Shown here piece by piece: positions 1 through 5,364 of a stretch of 6,908 bases of DNA. Origin of the DNA: an uncultured Coriobacteriaceae bacterium (lineage in GTDB: Bacteria > Actinomycetota > Coriobacteriia > Coriobacteriales > QAMH01). Each line of letters opens with the position of its first letter. The stretch's first letter is position 1. The stretch spans positions 1 through 6,908 of the forward strand of contig CACZQA010000082.1 of NCBI GenBank assembly GCA_902783175.1, written 5' to 3'. The notes under the pieces were generated by a model that was given only the letters and a program-made list of their open reading frames with translations, did no database searches and was not told where the DNA came from. A program made the translations under genes and the position numbers.

Positions 1-47
1 ATATACGATTGCTTGTGTACTAATTTTTAAGAGAGAGCTGTACTGAG

Positions 48-266
48 TTGAGCAAAGAAGATGCGATTGAGCTTGAGGGCACGGTAGTCGAGCCGCTTCC
101 CAATGCTATGTTCAAGGTCGAGCTCGAGAATGGTCATCAGGTTCTGGCCCATATCTCTGGCAAGATGCGCATGCACTACATCAAGATTCTCCCGGGCGAT
201 CGCGTGACGGTCGAGCTTTCGCCGTACGATCTGGACCGCGGCAGAATCACATATCGCTACAAGTAG
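48..266 (+). CDS. infA: Translation initiation factor IF-1
   Basis: IF1 binds the A site of the 30S subunit and works with IF2 and IF3 to select initiator tRNA. The 72-residue product has the family's usual length and is a single OB-fold. The conserved family blocks EGTVVE (residues 10-15), FKVELENGH (22-30), [11 protein letters not shown] (33-43), [14 protein letters not shown] and the ending GRITYRYK are all visible. The start is TTG: the protein begins exactly where IF1 proteins begin, no in-frame ATG precedes it, and the upstream ribosome-binding signal is only a weak purine run (gagagag, 31-37). A TTG start on an initiation factor is a little unusual. It is the first complete gene of a ribosomal-protein operon and is separated from rpmJ by a long structured gap, so rpmJ onward may be controlled separately. 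Identification is certain. Confidence 0.98.
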   Translation: MSKEDAIELEGTVVEPLPNAMFKVELENGHQVLAHISGKMRMHYIKILPGDRVTVELSPYDLDRGRITYRYK

Positions 267-285
267 ACCCCTATTTGAGAGCGTG

Positions 286-396
286 TTTTTGGTTGCCTCG
301 CAAGGGCAACCTTGTCCTGTCTCAGGACTAAACCTGTAACGCCAAAAATTACCGCCTGCGGCTGGGCGTGTAGATAGATACGAAGTGTCAACACTT
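286..396 (+). promoter_or_regulatory. Structured infA-rpmJ intergenic RNA, candidate r-protein leader
   Basis: The 149-nt gap between infA and rpmJ is far longer than the other junctions of this operon (13-45 nt) and is rich in inverted repeats. Seen directly: GGTTGCC (291-297) pairs with GGCAACC (305-311) around a 7-nt loop; GTCCTG (314-319) pairs with CAGGAC (323-328) around TCT; ACGCC (339-343) pairs with GGCGT (365-369), enclosing CCGC/GCGG (352-355/358-361); AAGTG (383-387) pairs with CACTT (392-396) just before the rpmJ purine-rich site. TTTTT (286-290) can also pair with AAAAA (344-348), closing the first two hairpins into a multibranch shape. No T run follows a stem, so it does not look like a simple terminator. 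Known precedent: S4 autoregulates the E. coli alpha operon through a leader pseudoknot upstream of rpsM. A similar role here is inference. Confidence 0.45.
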
Positions 397-415
397 TCGG
401 AAAGGTATGGATGAT

Positions 416-529
416 ATGAAGGTGCGTCCTTCGGTTAAGAAAATGTGCGATAAGTGCAAAATTATTCGCCGTCACGGCAAGATTTACGTGATCTGCGAAA
501 ACCCCCGTCATAAGCAGCGTCAAGGTTAA
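416..529 (+). CDS. rpmJ: 50S ribosomal protein bL36
   Basis: The product is the 37-residue bL36, the smallest protein of the large subunit; it binds 23S rRNA and helps organise late assembly. It starts [11 protein letters not shown] and ends RHKQRQG, typical of the family. The zinc-ribbon ligands Cys11, Cys14, Cys27 and His32 are all present, so this is the zinc-binding (C+) form. The ATG at 416 is chosen because the protein then starts where bL36 normally does. An in-frame ATG at 407 would add only three residues and would lie 1 nt from the GGAAAGG ribosome-binding stretch (399-405), which is too close; from 416 the spacing is 10 nt. It follows the structured gap after infA and precedes rpsM by 16 nt. 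Confidence 0.96.
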   Translation: MKVRPSVKKMCDKCKIIRRHGKIYVICENPRHKQRQG

Positions 530-533
530 GAAT

Positions 534-538
534 AGGAG
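534..538 (+). promoter_or_regulatory. Ribosome-binding site deciding the TTG start of rpsM
   Basis: AGGAG lies 7 nt before the TTG at 546. No ATG lies at usable spacing, so this site supports TTG as the real start of rpsM. Confidence 0.8.
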
Positions 539-545
539 TTATACA

Positions 546-917
546 TTGCCTCGTATTCTCGGTGTCGACCTTCCACGCGAAAAGCGCGTTGAGATTGGTC
601 TGACGTACATCTATGGAATCGGTGCCACCCGTGCAAAGAAGATTTGCGCAGAGACTGGCGTCAACCCCGATACCCGCGTCCGTGACCTCACGGAAGAGGA
701 AGTTGTCAAACTGCGTGACAACATCGATGCAAACTATACCGTCGAGGGCGACCTTCGTCGCGAGACGGCTCAGAATATCAAGCGTCTGATGGAGATCGGC
801 TGCTACCGTGGCCTCCGTCACCGCAAGGGCCTGCCCGTCCGTGGCCAGCGCACTCATACCAATGCTCGTACCCGCAAGGGTCCGCGTCGCCAGATCGGCG
901 CAAAGAAGAAAGCGTAG
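546..917 (+). CDS. rpsM: 30S ribosomal protein uS13
   Basis: uS13 sits in the head of the 30S subunit and contacts the P-site tRNA and, through the inter-subunit bridges, the 50S subunit. The 123-residue product has normal length. The N-terminal [21 protein letters not shown] block (residues 6-26) contains the helix-hairpin region, and the RNA-binding [18 protein letters not shown] block (86-103) is followed by the basic tail [10 protein letters not shown], which reaches toward tRNA. The start is TTG, supported by an AGGAG site 7 nt upstream and by alignment with the family N-terminus (usually MARI, here MPRI). It lies 16 nt after rpmJ and 13 nt before rpsK, consistent with co-transcription. 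Confidence 0.98.
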   Translation: MPRILGVDLPREKRVEIGLTYIYGIGATRAKKICAETGVNPDTRVRDLTEEEVVKLRDNIDANYTVEGDLRRETAQNIKRLMEIGCYRGLRHRKGLPVRGQRTHTNARTRKGPRRQIGAKKKA

Positions 918-930
918 GTAGGGGAGAACA

Positions 931-1329
931 ATGGCTAAGAAACAACAGCAGGCGACCCGCATCCGCCGCGCCGATCGCAAGAACATCACGGTGGGTCAGG
1001 CTCACATCAAGAGCACGTTCAACAACACGATCGTCAGCATCACCGACACCCGCGGCAACGTCATTTCCTGGCAGTCCGCCGGTACCGTCGGTTTCAAGGG
1101 CTCTCGTAAGTCCACGCCGTTCGCGGCTCAGATGGCAGCTGACAAGGCAGCCAAGATGGCCATGGAGCACGGTCTTCGCAAGGTCGCCGTCTTCGTCAAG
1201 GGCCCCGGCTCTGGTCGCGAGACCGCTGTCCGCTCCCTGCAGGCCGCTGGCCTGGAGGTCGCAAGCATCCAGGATTGCACGCCCATCCCGCACAACGGTT
1301 GCCGTCCGACAAAGCGTCGTCGCGGTTAA
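931..1329 (+). CDS. rpsK: 30S ribosomal protein uS11
   Basis: uS11 lies on the 30S platform next to the mRNA exit region and binds 16S rRNA. The 132-residue product has normal length. The conserved blocks [14 protein letters not shown] (26-39), [14 protein letters not shown] (54-67), VKGPGSGRE (89-97) and the C-terminal [13 protein letters not shown] (120-132) are visible. The ATG at 931 is preceded by a GGGGAGAA ribosome-binding stretch. It is 13 nt after rpsM and 21 nt before rpsD, inside the alpha-operon order S13-S11-S4-alpha-L17. Confidence 0.98.
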   Translation: MAKKQQQATRIRRADRKNITVGQAHIKSTFNNTIVSITDTRGNVISWQSAGTVGFKGSRKSTPFAAQMAADKAAKMAMEHGLRKVAVFVKGPGSGRETAVRSLQAAGLEVASIQDCTPIPHNGCRPTKRRRG

Positions 1330-1350
1330 TTCGGAAAGGTTCAAATAGTT

Positions 1351-1944
1351 ATGGCAATTAACAGGACTCCGGTTCTGAAGCGTTGCAGGCAGCTCGGCCT
1401 CGACCCTTCCGTTCTGGGTTATTCCAAAGAGTCTCGTAGGCAGCCGGCCCGTCGCCGTCGTCAGGAGAGCGAGTACGGCAAGCAGCTCCGCGAGAAGCAG
1501 AAGACCAAGTTCATCTACGGCGTTCTCGAGAAGCAGTTCCACGCCTACTACGAGAAGGCACGTCGTATGCAGGGCATCACCGGCGAGAACCTCATGAAGA
1601 TTCTCGAGTCCCGCCTCGACAACGTCGTGTTCCGCCTCGGCTTTGCCCGTACGCGCAAAGAGGCCCGTCAGACCGTCACCCATGGCCACATCCTGGTCAA
1701 TGGCAAGCGCGTCGACGTCCCCTCCTACCGCGTCAAGGCCGGCGACACCGTGTCTGTGTCCCCCAAGGCTGCAGACCTGCTCGTCATCAAGAGCGCACTG
1801 ATCTCCAACGAGAGCGTCCAGGTTCCGGCCTGGCTCGAGGTCGACATCGAGAAGCTCCAGGGCAACGTGATTTCCCTGCCGACGCGTGACCAGATTGATT
1901 TGGACATCCAGGAACAGCTCATCGTCGAGCTCTACTCGAAGTAA
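1351..1944 (+). CDS. rpsD: 30S ribosomal protein uS4, zinc-free type
   Basis: uS4 is a primary 16S rRNA binding protein that nucleates 30S assembly, and in several bacteria it represses its own operon. The 197-residue product is close to the usual 200. The N-terminal part (1-86) has a basic, linker-like stretch around 28-40. The S4 RNA-binding domain spans about 88-150, with RLDNVVFRLGFARTRKEARQ (88-107) and HGHILVNGK (111-119). Only Cys12 is present at the N-terminus, so the four-cysteine zinc site of the C+ form is absent. The ATG at 1351 follows GGAAAGG (1333-1339) at a rather long 11-nt spacing. Lying inside the alpha operon as in E. coli, rather than alone as in Bacillus subtilis, makes it the natural candidate for autoregulating this operon; that is inference. 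Confidence 0.97.
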   Translation: MAINRTPVLKRCRQLGLDPSVLGYSKESRRQPARRRRQESEYGKQLREKQKTKFIYGVLEKQFHAYYEKARRMQGITGENLMKILESRLDNVVFRLGFARTRKEARQTVTHGHILVNGKRVDVPSYRVKAGDTVSVSPKAADLLVIKSALISNESVQVPAWLEVDIEKLQGNVISLPTRDQIDLDIQEQLIVELYSK

Positions 1945-1975
1945 TGAGTTTCCCTGTACGATTCGTTCAAGTCTC

Positions 1976-1982
1976 GAGGAGG
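1976..1982 (+). promoter_or_regulatory. Strong ribosome-binding site of rpoA
   Basis: GAGGAGG lies 7 nt before the ATG at 1990. It is the strongest such site in the window and fixes the start of rpoA. Confidence 0.85.
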
Positions 1983-1989
1983 CTTAAAT

Positions 1990-2931
1990 ATGACTGAGTT
2001 CATGAGGCCCAAGATCACCGTCGAGGAAGTCGACGAAAACATTGCTCGCTTTGTCATGGAGCCGCTTGAGCGTGGCTACGGCCAGACGCTCGGCAACAGC
2101 ATGCGCCGCGTCCTGCTGTCCTCTCTGGACGGCGCGGCGGCGACTGCTATCAAGATCGAGGGTGTACAGCATGAGTTCACCGTTGCTCCTGGCGTAGTGG
2201 AGGATGTCACCGACATCGTCCTCAATGTCAAGGGACTTGTCTTCGCTGCGTTTGGCGATGCCGAAGAGGCCACGGCCACTCTCTCTGCAGAGGGGCCGTG
2301 CACGGTCACCGGTGCAGACCTTGAGGTTCCTACCGAGTTCCAGCTCATCAACCCGGACCACGTCATCGCGACGCTGTCCGAGGGCGCCCAGCTGGAGATG
2401 ACGATTCGCATCGGCGTCGGTCGCGGCTATGTCCCTGCCGAGCGTAACAAGCGTCCCGAGGATCCGATTGGAATCATCCACGTCGATTCCCTGTTCTCGC
2501 CGATTCGCCGCTGCACCATGGATGTCACGGACACCCGTGTTGCACAGCGCACCGACTACGACAAGCTGATCCTCGAAGTCGAGACTAATGGCGCAATCAG
2601 CCCGACCGAGGCTGTGTGCCAGTCGGCGAATATCATCAACCAGCACATGACCGCTTTCCTCATGCTCGACGAGAACGCGAGCGAGGAGGAGGCCGAGAGC
2701 ATCTTTGCTCCGGAGGGCCCGAGCAAGAACACCGAGCTCGAGAAGCAGATCGAGGACCTGGACCTCTCGGTCCGTTCCTACAACTGCCTCAAGCGCGCTG
2801 GCATCCACTCGGTGCGTCAGCTGGTCGAATATTCTGAAAATGATTTGCTCAACATCCGCAACTTCGGTGCCAAGTCGATTGAAGAGGTCAAGGACAAGCT
2901 TCAGTCGATGGGCCTGAGCTTGAAGCAGTAA
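1990..2931 (+). CDS. rpoA: DNA-directed RNA polymerase alpha subunit
   Basis: The alpha dimer nucleates RNA polymerase assembly, and its C-terminal domain contacts UP-element DNA and activators. At 313 residues the length is normal. The N-terminal dimerisation/assembly domain (about 1-230) includes LERGYGQTLGNSMRRVLLSS (26-45), GVVEDVTDIVLNVK (68-81) and RGYVPAERNK (145-154). A short acidic linker (about 229-250) follows. The C-terminal domain (about 250-313) keeps LSVRSYNCLKRAGI and RNFGAKSIEEV, including Arg262, Asn265, Gly293, Lys295 and Ser296, which match the DNA-contacting positions known in E. coli (Arg265, Asn268, Gly296, Lys298, Ser299). The gap to rplQ is 15 nt, supporting coordinated expression with the ribosomal proteins. 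Confidence 0.99.
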   Translation: MTEFMRPKITVEEVDENIARFVMEPLERGYGQTLGNSMRRVLLSSLDGAAATAIKIEGVQHEFTVAPGVVEDVTDIVLNVKGLVFAAFGDAEEATATLSAEGPCTVTGADLEVPTEFQLINPDHVIATLSEGAQLEMTIRIGVGRGYVPAERNKRPEDPIGIIHVDSLFSPIRRCTMDVTDTRVAQRTDYDKLILEVETNGAISPTEAVCQSANIINQHMTAFLMLDENASEEEAESIFAPEGPSKNTELEKQIEDLDLSVRSYNCLKRAGIHSVRQLVEYSENDLLNIRNFGAKSIEEVKDKLQSMGLSLKQ

Positions 2932-2946
2932 GTAGGAGATTATCTT

Positions 2947-3474
2947 ATGAGGCATAACTACAAGGGCCGCAAGCTGGGCACTGATCCCAGCCACACCAAG
3001 GCCATGAAGAAGAGCCTGTGCGTGGCTCTCTTCACGAACGACCGCATCAAGACCATCGAGTCTCGTGCCAAGGAGATTCGTCCTGATGTCGACCACATCA
3101 TCACGTGGGCAAAGAAGGGCGACCTGCACTCCCGCCGTCTCGCCATCGCGGCTCTCGGCGACAAGGAGCTCGTGCGCGAGGTCTTCGAGAAAGCAGCTCA
3201 GGGCATGTGGGAAGACCGCAACGGCGGCTACACCCGTATCATGAAGCTCGGCCCCCGCAAGGGCGACAACGCTCCTATGGTCATCATGGAGCTCGTCCAG
3301 GAGCCGGTCGTTTCCAAGAAGAAGGCAGACAAGCCTGCTGACGAGGCCGAGAAGGCTGAGACCAAGGCTGTCGAGGAGGAGAAGGCCGAGCAGGCTGCTC
3401 CTGCTGAGGAGGCTGCCGAGGAAGCTGCAGAGAAGCCCGCTGAGGAGCCCGCAGCTGAGGCGACTGAGGAGTAA
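2947..3474 (+). CDS. rplQ: 50S ribosomal protein bL17 with long Ala/Glu-rich tail
   Basis: bL17 is a large-subunit protein near the polypeptide exit tunnel. The core, residues 1 to about 122, shows GRKLGTDPSHTKAM (7-20), RIKTIESRAKEIRP (33-46) and GGYTRIMKLGPRKGDNAPM (93-111). At 175 residues it is about 50 longer than the usual 115-125. The extra part (about 124-175) is a low-complexity tail almost entirely of Ala, Glu, Lys and Pro, strongly acidic after an initial KKK, and probably disordered. The ATG at 2947 follows AGGAG (2934-2938) at 8 nt. The stop codon overlaps a hairpin (3473-3495), marking the boundary between the ribosomal-protein genes and ecfT. Confidence 0.97.
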   Translation: MRHNYKGRKLGTDPSHTKAMKKSLCVALFTNDRIKTIESRAKEIRPDVDHIITWAKKGDLHSRRLAIAALGDKELVREVFEKAAQGMWEDRNGGYTRIMKLGPRKGDNAPMVIMELVQEPVVSKKKADKPADEAEKAETKAVEEEKAEQAAPAEEAAEEAAEKPAEEPAAEATEE

Positions 3475-3495
3475 GAAGGCGCGTTTGGCCTTCTT
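3473..3495 (+). other. Stem-loop overlapping the rplQ stop codon
   Basis: AAGAAGGC (3473-3480) pairs perfectly with GCCTTCTT (3488-3495) around a 7-nt loop. The first arm includes the last two bases of the rplQ stop codon. No T tract follows (GCCAGGG comes next), so it is a poor intrinsic terminator. It may act as an mRNA-stability or processing element separating the abundant ribosomal-protein message from ecfT. Conserved RNA elements downstream of L17 genes are known in Lactobacillales (L17DE), but no relationship to this one can be claimed from the sequence alone. Confidence 0.55.
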
Positions 3496-3507
3496 GCCAG
3501 GGTAGGC

Positions 3508-3512
3508 GAGGG
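3508..3512 (+). promoter_or_regulatory. Ribosome-binding site deciding the ATG start of ecfT
   Basis: GAGGG lies 5 nt before the ATG at 3518. The in-frame GTG at 3512 would have only AGG (3504-3506) upstream and would destroy this site's spacing, so the ATG is preferred; the difference is two residues. Confidence 0.6.
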
Positions 3513-3517
3513 TGCTC

Positions 3518-4354
3518 ATGCAGCAGGCGAGAGTATTTGGAGCCTATGTCCCTGGCAACTCGATGCTTCATCGTATGAATACGCAGGTCAAGATTATCTT
3601 GACCTGCGTTTTTTCTATCTGCGCGTTTCTGGTCGACACGTGGGAGGGCATGGCTGTCCTCTGGGCAAGCACGGTGCTTCTGTATATCGTGTCGCACGTA
3701 AAGCTGCGCTCTGCCTTGAATGGCATCGGCGTCGTCGTGTTCATCATGGCATTCACGCTGCTTGTGCATGTGTTCGCGGGCGACGTGGAAAACCTTGCGG
3801 CAGTGCAGGCACAGCCGGGGGCGCTCTCGACTGGCATTGTCTTCGCGCCGGGCGGAAGCTTTGGGCTGACCTTGGACGGGGCGTTTGCGGGCATGTTTTT
3901 GGCGCTCAGGATTGCTCTGCTCGTCTTTGCCTGCTCGCTTCTGACGTTTACCTCGTCGGTGGCGGATATCACCGCTGCCCTGTCCAGGCTGCTCTCTCCG
4001 CTCGACAAGATGCGCGTGCCCGTGCAGGATGTCTCCATGATCGTCTCCATCGCGCTCAGGTTCATTCCGACCATCACGGAAAGCGCGCTGACGGTCAAAC
4101 GCGCTCAGGAGGCGCGAGGAGCACGTTTTGACGAGGGGCCCGTACTCGAGCGTGTCAAGGCGTGGGTTTTAGTGCTCGCACCGCTGTTCGTGCGCCTGTT
4201 CAAGACGGCAGAAACCCTTTCGGTCGCGATGGATGCGCGTTGCTATGGCGTGAGCCCGCGTATGGACCTGCGTGGCGGCAGGATGGGCCCCGCAGATGCG
4301 CTCGTGCTGCTTGCGGGGACTGCGGCGCTCGTTGCCGTGGCGGTGTTCTTGTGA
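3518..4354 (+). CDS. ecfT: Energy-coupling factor transporter transmembrane protein EcfT
   Basis: EcfT is the membrane scaffold of energy-coupling factor importers: it links a substrate-binding S component to two ATPases for vitamin or trace-metal uptake. The 278-residue product begins with the family signature G-x-Y-x-PGNS-x-x-H-R (8-19), then shows hydrophobic segments at about 25-39, 44-58, 68-87, 122-145 and 261-278. The cytoplasmic coupling helices contain the two ATPase-contacting motifs, here ARG (199-201) and ARC (240-242, in AMDARCYG); the second has Cys where Gly is frequent. Codons 22-33 are folded into a terminator-like palindrome (3581-3614). The ecfA ATPase genes usually found between rplQ and ecfT in Gram-positives are absent, so partners must come from elsewhere. 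A GTG at 3512 is an alternative start. Confidence 0.93.
   Translation: MQQARVFGAYVPGNSMLHRMNTQVKIILTCVFSICAFLVDTWEGMAVLWASTVLLYIVSHVKLRSALNGIGVVVFIMAFTLLVHVFAGDVENLAAVQAQPGALSTGIVFAPGGSFGLTLDGAFAGMFLALRIALLVFACSLLTFTSSVADITAALSRLLSPLDKMRVPVQDVSMIVSIALRFIPTITESALTVKRAQEARGARFDEGPVLERVKAWVLVLAPLFVRLFKTAETLSVAMDARCYGVSPRMDLRGGRMGPADALVLLAGTAALVAVAVFL
3581..3614 (+). terminator. Intrinsic terminator-like hairpin inside ecfT
   Basis: ACGCAGGTCAAGA (3581-3593) pairs perfectly with TCTTGACCTGCGT (3597-3609) around the loop TTA, giving a 13-bp stem, and the T run continues through 3614 (six T from 3609). This has every hallmark of a Rho-independent terminator on the + strand. The minus strand lacks a matching T run, so it would be one-directional. 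It lies in frame within ecfT, encoding residues 22-33 in the conserved N-terminal region, so it is not at a gene end. It could be a conditional terminator: ribosomes translating ecfT would disrupt it, while poorly translated read-through from rplQ would stop here. The structure is seen; its activity is inference. Confidence 0.6.
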
Positions 4355-4385
4355 CATGTGAATTGTTAATAACTGAGGTATCGCA

Positions 4386-4391
4386 AAGGAG
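4386..4391 (+). promoter_or_regulatory. Ribosome-binding site supporting the ATG start of truA
   Basis: AAGGAG lies 10 nt before the ATG at 4402. The spacing is slightly long, but this is the only good site, and it argues against the upstream in-frame GTG at 4351 that overlaps the ecfT stop. Confidence 0.6.
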
Positions 4392-4401
4392 CTGGGGTCG
4401 T

Positions 4402-5286
4402 ATGGACGCTCTGGACAGCCCTGAGCAGGTGACGCTCGTCGTCACGCTCTCGTACAACGGAAGGGCCTATTCGGGCTTCGCCAAGCAAAAGGACCCCAGG
4501 GTTCACACGATTCAAGGCGAGCTCGAACGCGCGCTTGCCACGTTGTTTCGGCATCCGGTCGAGACGGTATGCGCCGGCAGGACCGATGCAGGTGTCCATG
4601 CGCTCGAGCAGACCATCACGCTGCAGCTCGACGTAGAGGAGCTCGCATGTCGCGAGCCGCGGAAAATCGTGACGTCGCTCAACGCGCTCACGCCCGACGA
4701 CCTCAGCATCACGCGTGTGGGCTTTGCCGCGCCCGAGTTTTCGGCACGCTTCGATGCCGTCTACCGGGTGTATCGCTACCGTATCGTCATGGGAGGCGCC
4801 CCGCCGCTGTTTGCCCGCGAGTTTTCCTGGTGGCACCGCGCGCCGCTCGATGTCGCCGCCATGCAGGAGGCTGCCCGCCTGCTCGAGGGGGAGCACGACT
4901 TCAAGTCGTTTTGCAAGGCGGCAAGCGCAGAGGGCAAATCGACCTGCCGCTACGTCGAATCGATCGACTTTTTCGAGGAAGAGGTGCTCGGCGAGCGTTG
5001 TCTCACGATGCAGATCGTCGGCAACGCGTTTCTGCACTCCATGGTGCGCACGATCGTGGGGACGCTCGTGCAGGTGGGCGCGGGCCGCAGACAGCCCGCG
5101 TGGGTACAGGGGGTCCTCGACGCGCGCGACAGGCAGGCGGCAGGGGAAAACGCACCTGCCTGTGGGCTCACGTTCTGGCATGTCGAATATCCCGAGGACG
5201 CCATTGCCCCCACGCTCGAAGAAGCGCTGCAAATGCACCGTGACGTGCGCCTGAGCGAAAGTATGCGCAAAACGAGCCGTTGCTGA
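4402..5286 (+). CDS. truA: tRNA pseudouridine(38-40) synthase TruA
   Basis: TruA converts uridines 38, 39 and 40 of the tRNA anticodon stem-loop to pseudouridine. The 294-residue product is slightly above the typical 245-290. It shows LSYNGRAYSGF (16-26), the catalytic block CAGRTDAGVHA (57-67) with the nucleophile Asp62, the conserved RVYRYRI block (122-128), HDFKSFC (165-171), GNAFLHSMVRTIVG (207-220) and the ending APACGLTFWHVEYP (251-264). A C-terminal extension of about 30 residues is poorly conserved in character. The open frame runs upstream into ecfT, but the family match begins at about residue 10 of this start. It lies 47 nt after ecfT, a common neighbour; rplM and rpsI, which often follow truA in Firmicutes, are absent here. 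Confidence 0.95.
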   Translation: MDALDSPEQVTLVVTLSYNGRAYSGFAKQKDPRVHTIQGELERALATLFRHPVETVCAGRTDAGVHALEQTITLQLDVEELACREPRKIVTSLNALTPDDLSITRVGFAAPEFSARFDAVYRVYRYRIVMGGAPPLFAREFSWWHRAPLDVAAMQEAARLLEGEHDFKSFCKAASAEGKSTCRYVESIDFFEEEVLGERCLTMQIVGNAFLHSMVRTIVGTLVQVGAGRRQPAWVQGVLDARDRQAAGENAPACGLTFWHVEYPEDAIAPTLEEALQMHRDVRLSESMRKTSRC

Positions 5287-5316
5287 AAGCGGGCTGTTCC
5301 CGTTCGCTACACTGTC

Positions 5317-5361
5317 TTGCGTTGCGTCTAGAGTTTTCCTAGATTTGCAGGTGGATACAAT
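5317..5361 (+). promoter_or_regulatory. Candidate promoter region of acpP-fabK-fabD
   Basis: The 115-nt gap before acpP is the natural start of a new transcription unit. TTGCGT (5317-5322) and TAGATT (5340-5345) stand 17 bp apart as possible -35 and -10 boxes (3/6 and 4/6 matches to the housekeeping consensus). TACAAT (5356-5361) is a better -10 (5/6) but has no good -35 at 16-18 bp. The boxes are moderate and the assignment between them is uncertain. Confidence 0.35.
5327..5343 (+). repeat. TCTAG-N7-CTAGA inverted repeat, candidate operator
   Basis: TCTAG (5327-5331) is mirrored by CTAGA (5339-5343) around agttttc. The dyad lies between and over the candidate -35 and -10 boxes of acpP, where a dimeric repressor would act. 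It does not match the FapR or FabT consensus sites as I know them. An operator role is inference. Confidence 0.35.
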
Positions 5362-5364
5362 CGG

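Noticed and set aside
1..47. Tail of an upstream gene or a promoter before infA
   Set aside because: All three + frames stop at 21-23, 28-30 or 44-46 and the short peptides match nothing I recognise; TACTAAT (18-24) resembles a -10 box but too little upstream sequence is visible to judge a -35 box.
312..340. Possible internal promoter TTGTCC-N17-TGTAAC before rpmJ
   Set aside because: Both boxes match only 4/6 and the -35 box lies in a hairpin arm; not strong enough to call.
1984..3519. A 511-codon open frame on the minus strand opposite rpoA and rplQ
   Set aside because: Its Leu/Asp/Val-rich translation is what antisense reading of GAG/CTC-rich codons gives; no family is recognisable, and the + strand genes are certain.
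4162..4401. An 80-residue N-terminal extension of truA overlapping ecfT
   Set aside because: It is ecfT read in another frame; TruA similarity begins only after the ATG at 4402.
4355..4401. Possible promoter in the AT-rich ecfT-truA gap
   Set aside because: TTGTGA (4349-4354) and TTAATA (4366-4371) are only 11 bp apart, too close for a normal promoter.
5288..5304. Possible terminator after truA (AGCGGG/CCCGTT)
   Set aside because: Only six pairs with one G-U and no T run after it.
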